Of a DNA stretch of 64,000 nucleotides, positions 19,582 through 27,688 are shown one piece after another (position 1 is the stretch's first letter; every line of letters begins with the position of its first letter). Origin of the DNA: VGBV01 sp963813725 (GTDB taxonomy: Bacteria; Actinomycetota; Thermoleophilia; Solirubrobacterales; 70-9); assembly GCA_963813725.1 (NCBI GenBank), contig CAWFAI010000010.1, forward strand, positions 1-64,000, written 5' to 3'. A program made the position numbers and the translations under genes. Under the pieces are notes generated by a model, which saw only the letters and a program-made list of their open reading frames with translations, made no database searches and was not told the origin of the DNA.

Positions 19582-19621
19582 TTGACATACAGACTGTATC
19601 TGTGATACATACAGCCTGTAT
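19582..19621 (+). promoter_or_regulatory. Promoter with two palindromic operators, probably leaderless
   Basis: TTGACA (19582-19587), a 17-base spacer and ATACAT (19605-19610) form a good sigma-70-like promoter. Two copies of the 13-base palindrome ATACAG-N-CTGTAT lie at 19587-19599, inside the spacer, and at 19609-19621, covering the -10 edge and the start codon. Their centres are 22 bases apart, about two helical turns. Transcription would start at or within a few bases of the ATG at 19620. A dimeric repressor binding both copies is inferred; its gene is not identified. Confidence 0.65.
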
Positions 19622-20471
19622 GAAGGAGGCCGCGCTCCCCCAGGGCACGATCCGCTACCGCGACAGCGGCAGCGGCGAGCCGCTCGTCTTCCTCCACGGC
19701 CTGCTGGTGAACGGCCGCCTCTGGGACGGCGTCGCCGAGCGCCTGGCCCCGGACTTCCGCTGCATCGTCCCCGACCTGCCACTGGGCTCGCACGCCGTCC
19801 CGATGAGGGCAGACGCCGACCTCACTCCCCCGGGCGTCGCCAGGCTCGTCGTCGACCTGCTGGACGAGCTGGGCCTGGACCGCGTCACCCTCGTGGGCAA
19901 CGACTCGGGCGGGGCCATCAGCCAGCTCGTCGCCACCGCTTACCCCCAGCGCGTCGGCCGGCTGGTCCTGACCAACTGCGATGCCTACGACAACTTCCCG
20001 CCGAAGCTGTTCGCCTACTTCAAGCCCGCAGCGAGGATCCCCGGCGCCCTGACGATGATGACCCAGAGCATGCGGATCAAGCCGCTGCGCCGCTCGCCGA
20101 TCGCTTTCGGCGTGCTGACGAAGAGCCGCCTGCCGGGCGAGCTCCTCGACGACTGGCTCGACCCCGGCTTGAACGATCCGCGCATCCGCGAGGACACGAG
20201 GAAGTTCATCCTCGGCATCGACCCGAAGCAGACCGAGCAGGCCGCGCGTGACCTGGAGGGCTTCGCCTCGCCGACCCTGTTCGCCTGGGCCCCGGAGGAC
20301 CGCTGGTTCAAGGTCGCCCACGCCGACAGCCTCGCCGCCGCGATGCCCGATGCACGCGTCGTCCGCATCCCTGACGCCAAGACGTTCGTCTCGATCGACC
20401 AGCCCCAGCGCCTGGCCGAGGAGATCGCGGGCTTCGTGCGCGCAACCAAGCCCGTCGAAGTACCCGCCTAG
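19620..20471 (+). CDS. Alpha/beta hydrolase, dehalogenase/epoxide-hydrolase type
   Basis: A 283-residue alpha/beta-hydrolase. Seen are the oxyanion-loop segment FLHGLLVNGRLWD and the nucleophile elbow VGNDSGG, where the nucleophile position is Asp95 as in haloalkane dehalogenases and epoxide hydrolases. A cap region spans about residues 130-205. The usual catalytic His near the C-terminus (GHF in relatives) is replaced by KTF in DAKTFVSIDQP, so activity is uncertain. The ATG at 19620 coincides with the predicted transcription start, suggesting a leaderless mRNA. It converges on the sulfatase gene with a 10-base gap. Confidence 0.82.
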   Translation: MKEAALPQGTIRYRDSGSGEPLVFLHGLLVNGRLWDGVAERLAPDFRCIVPDLPLGSHAVPMRADADLTPPGVARLVVDLLDELGLDRVTLVGNDSGGAISQLVATAYPQRVGRLVLTNCDAYDNFPPKLFAYFKPAARIPGALTMMTQSMRIKPLRRSPIAFGVLTKSRLPGELLDDWLDPGLNDPRIREDTRKFILGIDPKQTEQAARDLEGFASPTLFAWAPEDRWFKVAHADSLAAAMPDARVVRIPDAKTFVSIDQPQRLAEEIAGFVRATKPVEVPA

Positions 20472-20481
20472 CTGGTGCCGT

Positions 20482-22314
20482 TCAGCAGGCGTCGGGCGCC
20501 GAGCGCTTGACCGTGAAGTCACGGCCGTCCAGCAGCGTCACGTTGGCGCTGAGCCGGTTCTTGCCCGACCCGTCCAGGCGCTTCGCGCCGACCTTGGTGT
20601 CGAAGGGGGCAGCGCCGTCCTTGCCCGCCTTGCGGCCGTCCAGATAGAAGCGCGCGCCAAGCACCTCGGGCGCCGAGCCGCCGCTGACCTTCGCCCTGAT
20701 CCCGTTCGCGACGCAGCCGCCGCCATTTCGGAACTTGAGCTGCAGCTTCAGCGATGCCTTCGTCGCGCACGACTTGCCGGCGCAGGAGGTCAGCTTCGCC
20801 AGCAGGCGGTCCAGGGCGGCCTCGACGCCCGCGAGCGAGGCGTCGTTGTGGCGGCTGTTGAGCTCGTAGGGGTCGTTGGAGAGGTCGTACAGCTCCTGCT
20901 CTGACCCCGTCTCGGCGTAGACGTAGCGGTCGGTGCGCACGGCGCTGTAGCGGGTGTCGACCGCGTCCGGATCGCTGGTGTCGGCGTTGTTGAACGCCTC
21001 GATCAGGATGCCGCGGCCGGGCTCGAAGAGCTTGTCCTCCATCACCGGGACCAGGGTGCGGCCGTCCATCGCGCGGCCGGACTTGGCGTCGGCGTAATCG
21101 AGGATCGTCGGAGCCAGGTCGGCGTTCACCGCGAGCTGGGCCCGCCGCTTGTCCTTCGGCACGCCCGGCCCCCTGATGATCAGCGGCACCTTGCTCGACT
21201 CCTCGTAGTGGCGCACCTTGCCGGCGCGGACCCTGTGCTCGCCGTGGAAGAAACCGTTGTCGGCGGTGAAGATGAAGACCGTGTCGTCCAGCTCGCCCTT
21301 GTCCTTCAGCGCGCCGATCAGGTTGCCGACCATCTCGTCCACGGCCAGCAGGGTCTCGAGCCGCGCGCGGTAGCGGGCATCGAGCGCAGCCTCCTGCGGC
21401 GCCGTGATCGGGGTCAGGTTGCGGATGTCGGCAGGCTTGTCGGAGACGTCGGCCTCGTTGTAGGAGGGCGGGCGGGGAACCGGCTCAGCGGCGAAGCGCC
21501 CCTGGTGGCGCGGGGCGCCCCGGGGATCGTCCCCCGCGCAGTTGCACGATCCCGCTTCTCCGTGCGGCGCAAGCGGCGCCACCGAGAGATAGAACGGCTT
21601 GCCCTTGGGCGCGCGACGGCGGATGTAGTCCTCGGCCTTGGCCGAGTAGACGTCGGTCTGGTAGGTGGCGGGGTCGACGACGTCGGGCGTGGATCCGTAG
21701 TGGACGACGGCCCCGTTCTCGTTCAGCGTGTAGCCGTACATCGTGTAGGTGCCGCCCGTGAAGTTGTCGGGATCGTCCAGCGACCCGTACCACTCGCTCC
21801 AGCCCGGCGGCACTTCGGTGTCGGGGGCGTTCGCGCCCGTCCCGTACCCGTTCAGGAACTTGCCGATGTGCGCCGTGTAGTAGCCGGCCTGCTGCAGCCA
21901 GACCGGCAGCGTGTTGCCGATCGTGTTCTTCATCTCGACGTAGCCGCCGCTGGGCTGCTGGTTGGTGCGGACGCCGTGGTTGTCGGGGTACTGGCCGGTC
22001 AGCATCGTCGCCCGCGAGGGGCAGCAGACCGGGAAGCTGGCGAAGTTGTTCTTGAAGGTGACGCCCGCGTTGGCCAGCTTGGAGTCGACGATCGGCATCG
22101 CCTTCAGCGACTCGACCGTCTGGTCGTCGGTCATCAGCAGCACGATGTTCGGCCGCTTCTGCTCCTTCTTGCCCTGCTTCTTCGCCTCGCCCCCGCCCGG
22201 GAAGAGCCCGATCGCCGCGCAGGTCAGGCCGGCCAGCAGGGCCGCAATCGCGATTCGGCGCCCCGGTGTCCCCTCTGAATGCTCCCTAGACACGCCCCAA
22301 AAACAATGGGGCAC
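20482..22314 (-). CDS. Secreted sulfatase family hydrolase
   Basis: About 610 residues. An N-terminal signal peptide (RRIAIAALLAGLTCAAIGLFPG) precedes a sulfatase domain with RPNIVLLMTDDQ (metal site) and CCPSRATMLTGQ, where the first-position Cys of C-x-P-S-R is the residue matured to formylglycine. FIFTADNGFFHGEHR and KVPLIIRGPGVP are also typical. Residues about 500-610 form a separate C-terminal beta domain with several Cys. Substrate is unknown. The first in-frame start is the GTG at 22314; a GTG at 22293 is an alternative, placed just after a hairpin. No sulfatase-maturing enzyme is in the window. Confidence 0.9.
   Translation of the reverse strand: MPHCFWGVSREHSEGTPGRRIAIAALLAGLTCAAIGLFPGGGEAKKQGKKEQKRPNIVLLMTDDQTVESLKAMPIVDSKLANAGVTFKNNFASFPVCCPSRATMLTGQYPDNHGVRTNQQPSGGYVEMKNTIGNTLPVWLQQAGYYTAHIGKFLNGYGTGANAPDTEVPPGWSEWYGSLDDPDNFTGGTYTMYGYTLNENGAVVHYGSTPDVVDPATYQTDVYSAKAEDYIRRRAPKGKPFYLSVAPLAPHGEAGSCNCAGDDPRGAPRHQGRFAAEPVPRPPSYNEADVSDKPADIRNLTPITAPQEAALDARYRARLETLLAVDEMVGNLIGALKDKGELDDTVFIFTADNGFFHGEHRVRAGKVRHYEESSKVPLIIRGPGVPKDKRRAQLAVNADLAPTILDYADAKSGRAMDGRTLVPVMEDKLFEPGRGILIEAFNNADTSDPDAVDTRYSAVRTDRYVYAETGSEQELYDLSNDPYELNSRHNDASLAGVEAALDRLLAKLTSCAGKSCATKASLKLQLKFRNGGGCVANGIRAKVSGGSAPEVLGARFYLDGRKAGKDGAAPFDTKVGAKRLDGSGKNRLSANVTLLDGRDFTVKRSAPDAC
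22294..22312. repeat. Hairpin at the sulfatase start
   Basis: Inverted repeat GCCCCA (22294-22299) and TGGGGC (22307-22312) with a 7-base loop, lying between two candidate GTG starts of the sulfatase. If the downstream start is real, the hairpin lies in the leader and could affect translation. Confidence 0.4.
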
Positions 22315-22380
22315 AGCCGAAGTTGCGGTGCGCCGTTTCAGCGCGAACTAGTCTTCACGTAGCCCGCACCGGGCGATCGA

Positions 22381-23040
22381 ATGATGCAGAGCACAGGGGG
22401 AAGCGACCCGATAACCGTCGTTCTGGCCGACGACCACACGGTGGTCCGAAGCGCGCTGCGCAAGCTGCTCGAGGACCAGGACGGGATCGAGGTGGTCGCC
22501 GAGGCGGGCGACGCCGATGCGGCGATCCGCTACGTCAACGGGCACCGGCCCGCGGTCCTGATCCTCGACATCAACATGCCCGGCGGCTCGGGCCTGGCCG
22601 CCATCCCGACGATCCGCGACCAGTCGCCCGAGACGCAGATCGTGATGCTGACGATGCAGGCCGAAACCGCGTCCGCCCGCGAGGCCCTGCAGGCGGGGGT
22701 CCTGGGCTACATCCTCAAGGACTCCGCGACCGAGGAGCTTGTGCAGGCGGTCCGCCTGGCCGCCGAGGGCAAGACCTACCTGCAACCCGAGTTGGGGGCG
22801 AGGCTCGCCGCCGAGCGCGAGGCCGGGGCGCCCGACGACCTCAGCGGGCGCGAGCTCGAGGTCCTGCGCCTGATCGCCTTGGGGCATACCAACAACGAGA
22901 TCGCCGACAACCTCTATCTCAGCGTGCGCACGGTCGAATCCCACCGCGCCCACATCCAGCAGAAGCTGGGCCTGACGAGCCGCTCTGACCTTGTCCGCTA
23001 CGCCCTCGATCGCAAGCTGATCGAGACTGGGCCCGGTTAG
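22381..23040 (+). CDS. NarL/FixJ-type response regulator
   Basis: A 219-residue two-component regulator. The receiver domain (about residues 11-125) has VVLADDHTVVRSALRKLL, the phosphoacceptor Asp in LILDINMPGGSG and the switch Lys in GYILKDSA. The LuxR-type helix-turn-helix follows (DLSGRELEVLRLIALGHTNN then LYLSVRTVESHRAHIQQKLG). No sensor kinase is adjacent, so the partner lies elsewhere. It is followed 30 bases later by a cytochrome c lipoprotein gene. Confidence 0.93.
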   Translation: MMQSTGGSDPITVVLADDHTVVRSALRKLLEDQDGIEVVAEAGDADAAIRYVNGHRPAVLILDINMPGGSGLAAIPTIRDQSPETQIVMLTMQAETASAREALQAGVLGYILKDSATEELVQAVRLAAEGKTYLQPELGARLAAEREAGAPDDLSGRELEVLRLIALGHTNNEIADNLYLSVRTVESHRAHIQQKLGLTSRSDLVRYALDRKLIETGPG

Positions 23041-23070
23041 GGAGCAGCGAGCGGGGGTAACGAGCGGTTG

Positions 23071-23472
23071 ATGCCGTCACCCAGAAAGGCCGCGGCTCTC
23101 GCTTCGGTGGCGCTCGCCGTCGTCGCCCTCGCCGCCTGCGGGACGACCGACGACGAGGGCGAGAACCTCGACCAGGCGACCGAGGAGGCGCGCTCGACCC
23201 CCGAGGAGCCCCAGGCCGACGCCCCGCTGTCGGGTTCCGAGGAGCGGGGGCGCGAGCTGTTCGTGCAGAGCTGCGGCTCGTGCCACACCCTCGAGGCCGC
23301 CGGGACGCAGGGCGCGATCGGGCCCAACCTGGATGACCTGCAGGCCGACCAGGCCGACGTGCTGAAGGCGATCCAGGTGGGCGGCACCGGCAGCGGCACG
23401 ATGCCCGCCGGGCTCTACGAGGGCGCCGACGCTGAGGCCGTGGCCACCTTCGTCGCCGACAACGGCGGCTAG
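23071..23472 (+). CDS. Membrane-anchored cytochrome c (lipoprotein)
   Basis: About 133 residues. A lipoprotein signal ends at the lipobox LAAC, so the mature protein is probably lipid-anchored outside the membrane. An acidic linker leads to a class I cytochrome c domain with the haem motif CGSCH (SCGSCHTLEAAGTQGAIGPNL) and a distal Met in GTMPAGLY. It probably carries electrons between quinol-oxidising complexes and an oxidase. A TTG one codon before the ATG at 23071 is an alternative start. Confidence 0.9.
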   Translation: MPSPRKAAALASVALAVVALAACGTTDDEGENLDQATEEARSTPEEPQADAPLSGSEERGRELFVQSCGSCHTLEAAGTQGAIGPNLDDLQADQADVLKAIQVGGTGSGTMPAGLYEGADAEAVATFVADNGG

Positions 23473-24074
23473 CCAGCCAGGTGCGGGTCGCCGGGCGTCG
23501 ATGCGAGGCGCCCCTCGCTGGCGGCGACGGCGCGCAGGACGCTTCGCAGCGCCGGGTCCTTGACGACCTCGGGAACGAGCGGCACCTCGACCTGGATCGC
23601 GCCGCCTTCGCGCGCCGTCACGTCCAGCTCCCCCACCCCCTTCAGCAATCCGGCCACCTCCGCATTGTCAGAAAGCAGCAGCGCAGTGAAGCACCTGATC
23701 CCCTCCTCCACGGCGCGGCCGGCGAGCACGCGGGTCAGCGCCGTGCCCAGGCCGCGCCGGTGCCAGTCGTCCGCCACGGTGACGGCGGCCTCGGCGCGGG
23801 CCCCGTCCTCGGCGTCGCGGACGTAGCGGCCGACCCCGACCAGGTCGCCGGCGGCGAGATCGACCGCGACCAGCGCCTCGTGGTCGCGGTGGTCGACCTC
23901 GGTCAGGTACCTGAGCTGGGAACTCGTCAGCCTGTCCATGGGGGTCAGGAAGCGCTTGTAGCGCGACTCCTCGCTGAGACGGTTGAAGCCCGCGAGCAGC
24001 GCGTCCTTGTCCTCCGCCTCGATTGGGCGGATGCCGACCCAGGACTCGTCCCTGAGTTCGACCTCGACCGTGAC
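23469..24074 (-). CDS. GNAT-family N-acetyltransferase (start unclear)
   Basis: About 200 residues with the acetyl-CoA binding segment EAAVTVADDWHRRGLGTALTRVL (R-x-x-G-x-G/A type) and the N-terminal strand VGIRPIEAEDKDALLAGFNRLS. Substrate unknown. Conserved sequence begins right at the ETF-QO stop, but no ATG, GTG or TTG lies in frame at the expected place (the codon is GTC at 24074), so a base error or unusual start is likely. It would be translated with the upstream ETF-QO gene. Its stop overlaps the end of the convergent cytochrome gene. Confidence 0.78.
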   Translation of the reverse strand, partial: VTVEVELRDESWVGIRPIEAEDKDALLAGFNRLSEESRYKRFLTPMDRLTSSQLRYLTEVDHRDHEALVAVDLAAGDLVGVGRYVRDAEDGARAEAAVTVADDWHRRGLGTALTRVLAGRAVEEGIRCFTALLLSDNAEVAGLLKGVGELDVTAREGGAIQVEVPLVPEVVKDPALRSVLRAVAASEGRLASTPGDPHLAG

Positions 24075-25777
24075 TAGGTCTCCGTGTACAGGGGCCCGTC
24101 GCCGCCCTCGGGGAGGGTGAGGCGGCCGCCCTTGGCCGTGATCGCTCCGCATTGAACGCAGTTGGACGCGGTGACGTGGACGTCCACCGCCCCGGCGCCG
24201 TTCTCCAGCTGCTCGTCGGGGATCTCGTAGACCTGCGCGGGACACATCGAGACCCACGTCTGGGCGATCTCGCGCGGGACCCGCTCCTGGATGCGCACGT
24301 GGTTCGGCGCGTCGTCGCGGGTGGCGTTGCCCGAGAGGAAGACCGAGTTCAGCTTGTCGAACGTGTACTCGTTGTCGGGCTTCGGATAGTTCCGGGACGC
24401 GCCGTCGATCTCCACCTTCACGTCGGCGTCGTCCTCGTTCTTCCAGTGCCCGCCGGGGAAGTAGCCCTTGGTGATGGTCATCGCGCTCGCCAGCGCGCCG
24501 CCGACGAAGAACCCCTTGGAGAAGACCTGCCGCATGTTGCGCGACTCGTACAGCTCCTTCTCGATCGCGGACTTCTTCACCTTGCGCTCGTACTCCTCGA
24601 AGTTGACCGAGTCCTGTTTCAGCGCTGCGACGATCGCCTCGGCCGCGTACATGCCGGCGTGCATCGCGTAGTGGATGCCCTTCAGCGTCGGCACGTTCAC
24701 CATGCCGGCCGCGTCGCCCGCGATCACCATGCCCGGGACCGAGAGGCGCTTCGGCATCGACCAATAGCCGCCCGAGGGGATCGTCTTGGCGCCCCATGCG
24801 ACCCGCTTGCCGCCGTCCAGGATTCCCTTCACGAAGGGGTGCGTCTTCAGCTCCTGCAGGCCGTCGTGGCAGGAGAAGGTCGCGTCCGTCGTATCCAGGC
24901 CGACCACCAGGCCGATGCAGACCTTGTCCTCCCCCATCGGGTAGATGAAGCTGCCGCCGAACTCGTTCCACTTGGCGCGCTTGCGCAGCGGCCAGCCCAT
25001 CGTGTGGATGACCCGGTCGAGCGGTTCGGACACCTCCCAGACCTCCTTGACGCCGATCTCCCAGCGCCGCGGGTTGGGCCCGTGCAGGTCGAAGTAATCG
25101 AGCGCCGCGTCGGTCAGGTGCCCCAGGGTGCCCTCGGCCAGGACGGTCGCCTTGGCGACCACGTCGGAGCCGGGCTCGAAGTTCGACAGCTCCTCGCCCT
25201 GCTTGCCGCGTCCCTTGTCGCCCGAGCGCACGCCGCGCACGATCCGGTCGGAGACCAGCAGCTTGTCGGCCGCGGTCTCGCTCAGCACGTAGGCGCCGCC
25301 CTCCTCGGCCTTCTCCTGCAGGAAGCGGCCGAGCTTCGACACCGAGGTCACGTAGTTGCCGTGGTTTCGGAAGTTCGGCGGCATCGGCTTCAGCGGCAGC
25401 GCCGCCCGCTTGGTCAGCAGGTAGACCGCGTCCTTCGTGACCTCCTGGAACACAGGCCAGTCGGACTTCTCGAGGTCGGGGAACAGCTCCTCCATCGCCG
25501 AGGGGCGCATGTTGGCCCCGGACAGGAGGTGCGCGCCCGAGGTCTTGCCCTTCTCGATCACAGCCACCGGGACCTCGCCCAGCTTCTCAGCCAGCTCGGG
25601 TTCGCCCTCCAGCAGCTGCCCGAGCTTGACCGCGCAGGCGAGGCCGGCGGGGCCGCCCCCGACGATCGCCACCCCGACCTCGATCCGCTCCTCTTCGGGG
25701 TCGGTGATCGGGGCGATGAACTCCTCCGCCGGGTTCACCGGCGGGGGAAACTCCGCGGGCGCGACCTTCTGGCCCAT
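24074..25777 (-). CDS. Electron-transfer flavoprotein:quinone oxidoreductase
   Basis: A 567-residue flavoprotein that passes electrons from ETF to the quinone pool. The FAD-binding motif is VAIVGGGPAGLACAVKLGQL; SGAHLLSGANM, GWPLRKRAKWNEFGGSFIYP and MVIAGDAAGMVNVPTLKGIH are typical of ETF-QO. The C-terminal ferredoxin-like part has Cys512 (MCPAQVYEI), Cys540 and Cys543 (NCVQC). The last Cys of the usual CxxCxxC is Ile546, so only three of four cluster ligands are seen. It follows etfA by 10 bases on the same strand. Confidence 0.92.
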   Translation of the reverse strand: MGQKVAPAEFPPPVNPAEEFIAPITDPEEERIEVGVAIVGGGPAGLACAVKLGQLLEGEPELAEKLGEVPVAVIEKGKTSGAHLLSGANMRPSAMEELFPDLEKSDWPVFQEVTKDAVYLLTKRAALPLKPMPPNFRNHGNYVTSVSKLGRFLQEKAEEGGAYVLSETAADKLLVSDRIVRGVRSGDKGRGKQGEELSNFEPGSDVVAKATVLAEGTLGHLTDAALDYFDLHGPNPRRWEIGVKEVWEVSEPLDRVIHTMGWPLRKRAKWNEFGGSFIYPMGEDKVCIGLVVGLDTTDATFSCHDGLQELKTHPFVKGILDGGKRVAWGAKTIPSGGYWSMPKRLSVPGMVIAGDAAGMVNVPTLKGIHYAMHAGMYAAEAIVAALKQDSVNFEEYERKVKKSAIEKELYESRNMRQVFSKGFFVGGALASAMTITKGYFPGGHWKNEDDADVKVEIDGASRNYPKPDNEYTFDKLNSVFLSGNATRDDAPNHVRIQERVPREIAQTWVSMCPAQVYEIPDEQLENGAGAVDVHVTASNCVQCGAITAKGGRLTLPEGGDGPLYTET

Positions 25778-25787
25778 ATGAACCCCG

Positions 25788-26762
25788 TCAGCCGCCCTTC
25801 TTGGCCTTGATCGCCTCGGTCAGCTTGGGAACGATCTTGTGCAGGTCCCCGACCACGCCCAGGTCGCAGAACTCGAAGATCGGCGCGTTCTGGTCCTTGT
25901 TGATGGCGAGGATGTTCTCGGAGTTCTGCATGCCGACCTTGTGCTGGATCGCCCCCGAGATGCCGGCCGCCAGGTACAGCTTCGGCGCGACGGTCTTGCC
26001 CGTCTGGCCGATCTGGGCGGCGTAGGGGTACCAGCCGGCGTCGACGACGGCGCGGGTGGCCGCGACTGCACCGCCCATGGACTCGGCCAGCTCCTCGGCC
26101 ATCTTGAAGTTCTCGGCCTGGCCGAGACCTCGTCCGCCGCCGACCAGGATGTCGGCGTCCTCGATGTTGACGTCGGCGCCACGCTGCTCGCCGCGGGTCA
26201 CCATCTTGGCCTTGGTCGACCATTCCGACAGCTCCACCTCGACGTCCTCGACCTCGGCCTCGCCGCCGGTCTCGTTCTCGTCGAAGGCGTTGAGGCGGCC
26301 GATGATGATGCCGGGCTCGGCGACGTAGCCGACGTCGGCGATCTGCGAGTCCTGCAGGATCGGACGCTCGGCGACGAGCTTCCCGTCCTTGACGTTCACC
26401 GCGGTCACCTCCATCGTCACGCCGGCGTTCAGGCGCGCCGTCAGACCGGCGCCGATCTCGAAGCCCAGCAGGCCTCCGCCGAAGAGCGCGTAGGAGATGT
26501 CGTTGTCGGTCATCACCTTCGCCATCGCGTCGACGATCGGCTGGGCCAGGCCCTCAGGGACGTCCTTGGCGCGATAGACCTTGGTGACGCCGTACTTGCC
26601 GAGGCCCTTGGCGGCGTCGTCGGCGACGTCGCCGACCACGATCGCGGAGGCCTCGCTGCCGAGCTCGCCGGCCAGCTTTGACGCCTCGGAGAGGGCTCCG
26701 AGGGAGTTCTTGTTGAACTCCCCCTCGTCGTCGTGAAGGGTGTAGACCAAAATGCCCGCCAT
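25788..26762 (-). CDS. etfA: Electron-transfer flavoprotein alpha subunit
   Basis: A 324-residue subunit that binds FAD in its C-terminal domain: GGRGLGQAENFKMAEELAE, then GAVAATRAVVDAGWYPYAAQ, IGQTGKTVAPKLYLAAGISG and ISGAIQHKVGMQNSENILAI are the FAD-domain signature. The N-terminus is ILVYTLHDDEGEFNKNSLGA. Its ATG shares one base with the etfB TGA. It accepts electrons from acyl-CoA dehydrogenases, one of which is at 36820-37965. Confidence 0.96.
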   Translation of the reverse strand: MAGILVYTLHDDEGEFNKNSLGALSEASKLAGELGSEASAIVVGDVADDAAKGLGKYGVTKVYRAKDVPEGLAQPIVDAMAKVMTDNDISYALFGGGLLGFEIGAGLTARLNAGVTMEVTAVNVKDGKLVAERPILQDSQIADVGYVAEPGIIIGRLNAFDENETGGEAEVEDVEVELSEWSTKAKMVTRGEQRGADVNIEDADILVGGGRGLGQAENFKMAEELAESMGGAVAATRAVVDAGWYPYAAQIGQTGKTVAPKLYLAAGISGAIQHKVGMQNSENILAINKDQNAPIFEFCDLGVVGDLHKIVPKLTEAIKAKKGG

Positions 26763-27550
26763 CAGATCAGCTTCCTTTCGTCGAGCCAGGCGACGATCTT
26801 CTCGACCGTCTCGTTCGTGTCCTCGTCCTCGATGATCTCGCCGGCCTCCTTCTCAGGAGGGGCCTTGAGCTCGAGCACGGTGGTGCGCGAGCCGCCCTCG
26901 CCGACGCGGTCGGCCTCGATGCCGACGTCGCCGGCGGCGTGCGTGTCGAGGGGCTTCTTCTTGGCGCCCATGATCGCCTTGAGGCTGGGGTAGCGCGGCT
27001 CGTTGATCGCATCGCCGACGCTGATCACGGCCGGCAGCTCCACCTCGACGGTGTCGTAGCCGTACTCGGCCTGGCGCTCGCAGGTGAGCTTGCCGTCGGC
27101 CGCGTCCATCTTGATCACCTGGGTCAGCGAGGGCATCTTCAGGTGGTCGGCGACGACCGCGCCGATCGTGTAGCACTCGCCGTCATCGGACTGCTGGCCC
27201 AGCAGGACCAGGTCGGGGCTCTCCTTCTCCAGCACCTTGGCCAGGGCGTAGCCCGTGGCCGCTACGTCCGAGCCCTCCAGGGCGGCGTCGGTCAGGTGCA
27301 CCGAGCGGTCCGCGCCCAGCGCGACGGCCTTGTGCAGCGCGCGCACGGCGCTGTCGGGGCCCATGGTCACGGCGACGATCTCCTCGACGTCGGCGCCGCC
27401 CTCCTTCACCTGCATCGCGGCTTCGATCGCGTGCGTGTCGAAGGGGTTCAGGTTCTTCTCGCCCGAGCGATCCAGGCGCTTGGTCTCCGGATCGATCCGC
27501 TTCTCGACAGCGGCGTCCGGGACCTCCTTGACGAGACAACAGATCTTCAA
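26762..27550 (-). CDS. etfB: Electron-transfer flavoprotein beta subunit
   Basis: A 262-residue subunit carrying the AMP site and the recognition loop. The N-terminus KICCLVKEVPDAAVEKRIDP begins at a TTG at 27550 with a clear AAGGAGG upstream. Typical segments are NLNPFDTHAIEAAMQVKE, LVLLGQQSDDGECYTIGAVV and PAVISVGDAINEPRYPSLKA. It heads the etfB-etfA-ETFQO-GNAT unit. A FadR-like palindrome lies about 55 bases upstream. Confidence 0.96.
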   Translation of the reverse strand: MKICCLVKEVPDAAVEKRIDPETKRLDRSGEKNLNPFDTHAIEAAMQVKEGGADVEEIVAVTMGPDSAVRALHKAVALGADRSVHLTDAALEGSDVAATGYALAKVLEKESPDLVLLGQQSDDGECYTIGAVVADHLKMPSLTQVIKMDAADGKLTCERQAEYGYDTVEVELPAVISVGDAINEPRYPSLKAIMGAKKKPLDTHAAGDVGIEADRVGEGGSRTTVLELKAPPEKEAGEIIEDEDTNETVEKIVAWLDERKLI

Positions 27551-27602
27551 GTCAGGTCCTCCTTGGGGAAGTGGCGGCGCGGGATATTACAGCTACGACT
27601 GG

Positions 27603-27618
27603 TTGACTGACCAGTCAA
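27603..27618. promoter_or_regulatory. FadR/TetR-type operator upstream of etfBA
   Basis: A perfect 16-base palindrome TTGACTGACCAGTCAA. A second overlapping inverted repeat (GACTGG with CCAGTC) starts four bases earlier. A possible -10 (TAATAT, minus strand, about 27589-27584) follows. The shape resembles operators of TetR-type acyl-CoA-responsive FadR repressors, which control etf and beta-oxidation genes in other bacteria. The regulator itself is not seen nearby. Confidence 0.6.
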
Positions 27619-27688
27619 TCAGGGTACAGCGCGCTTGTCTGCGGCGAGCCGCTTTATACCCCGCATCCCGGGATCCAGCGCACGCCGG

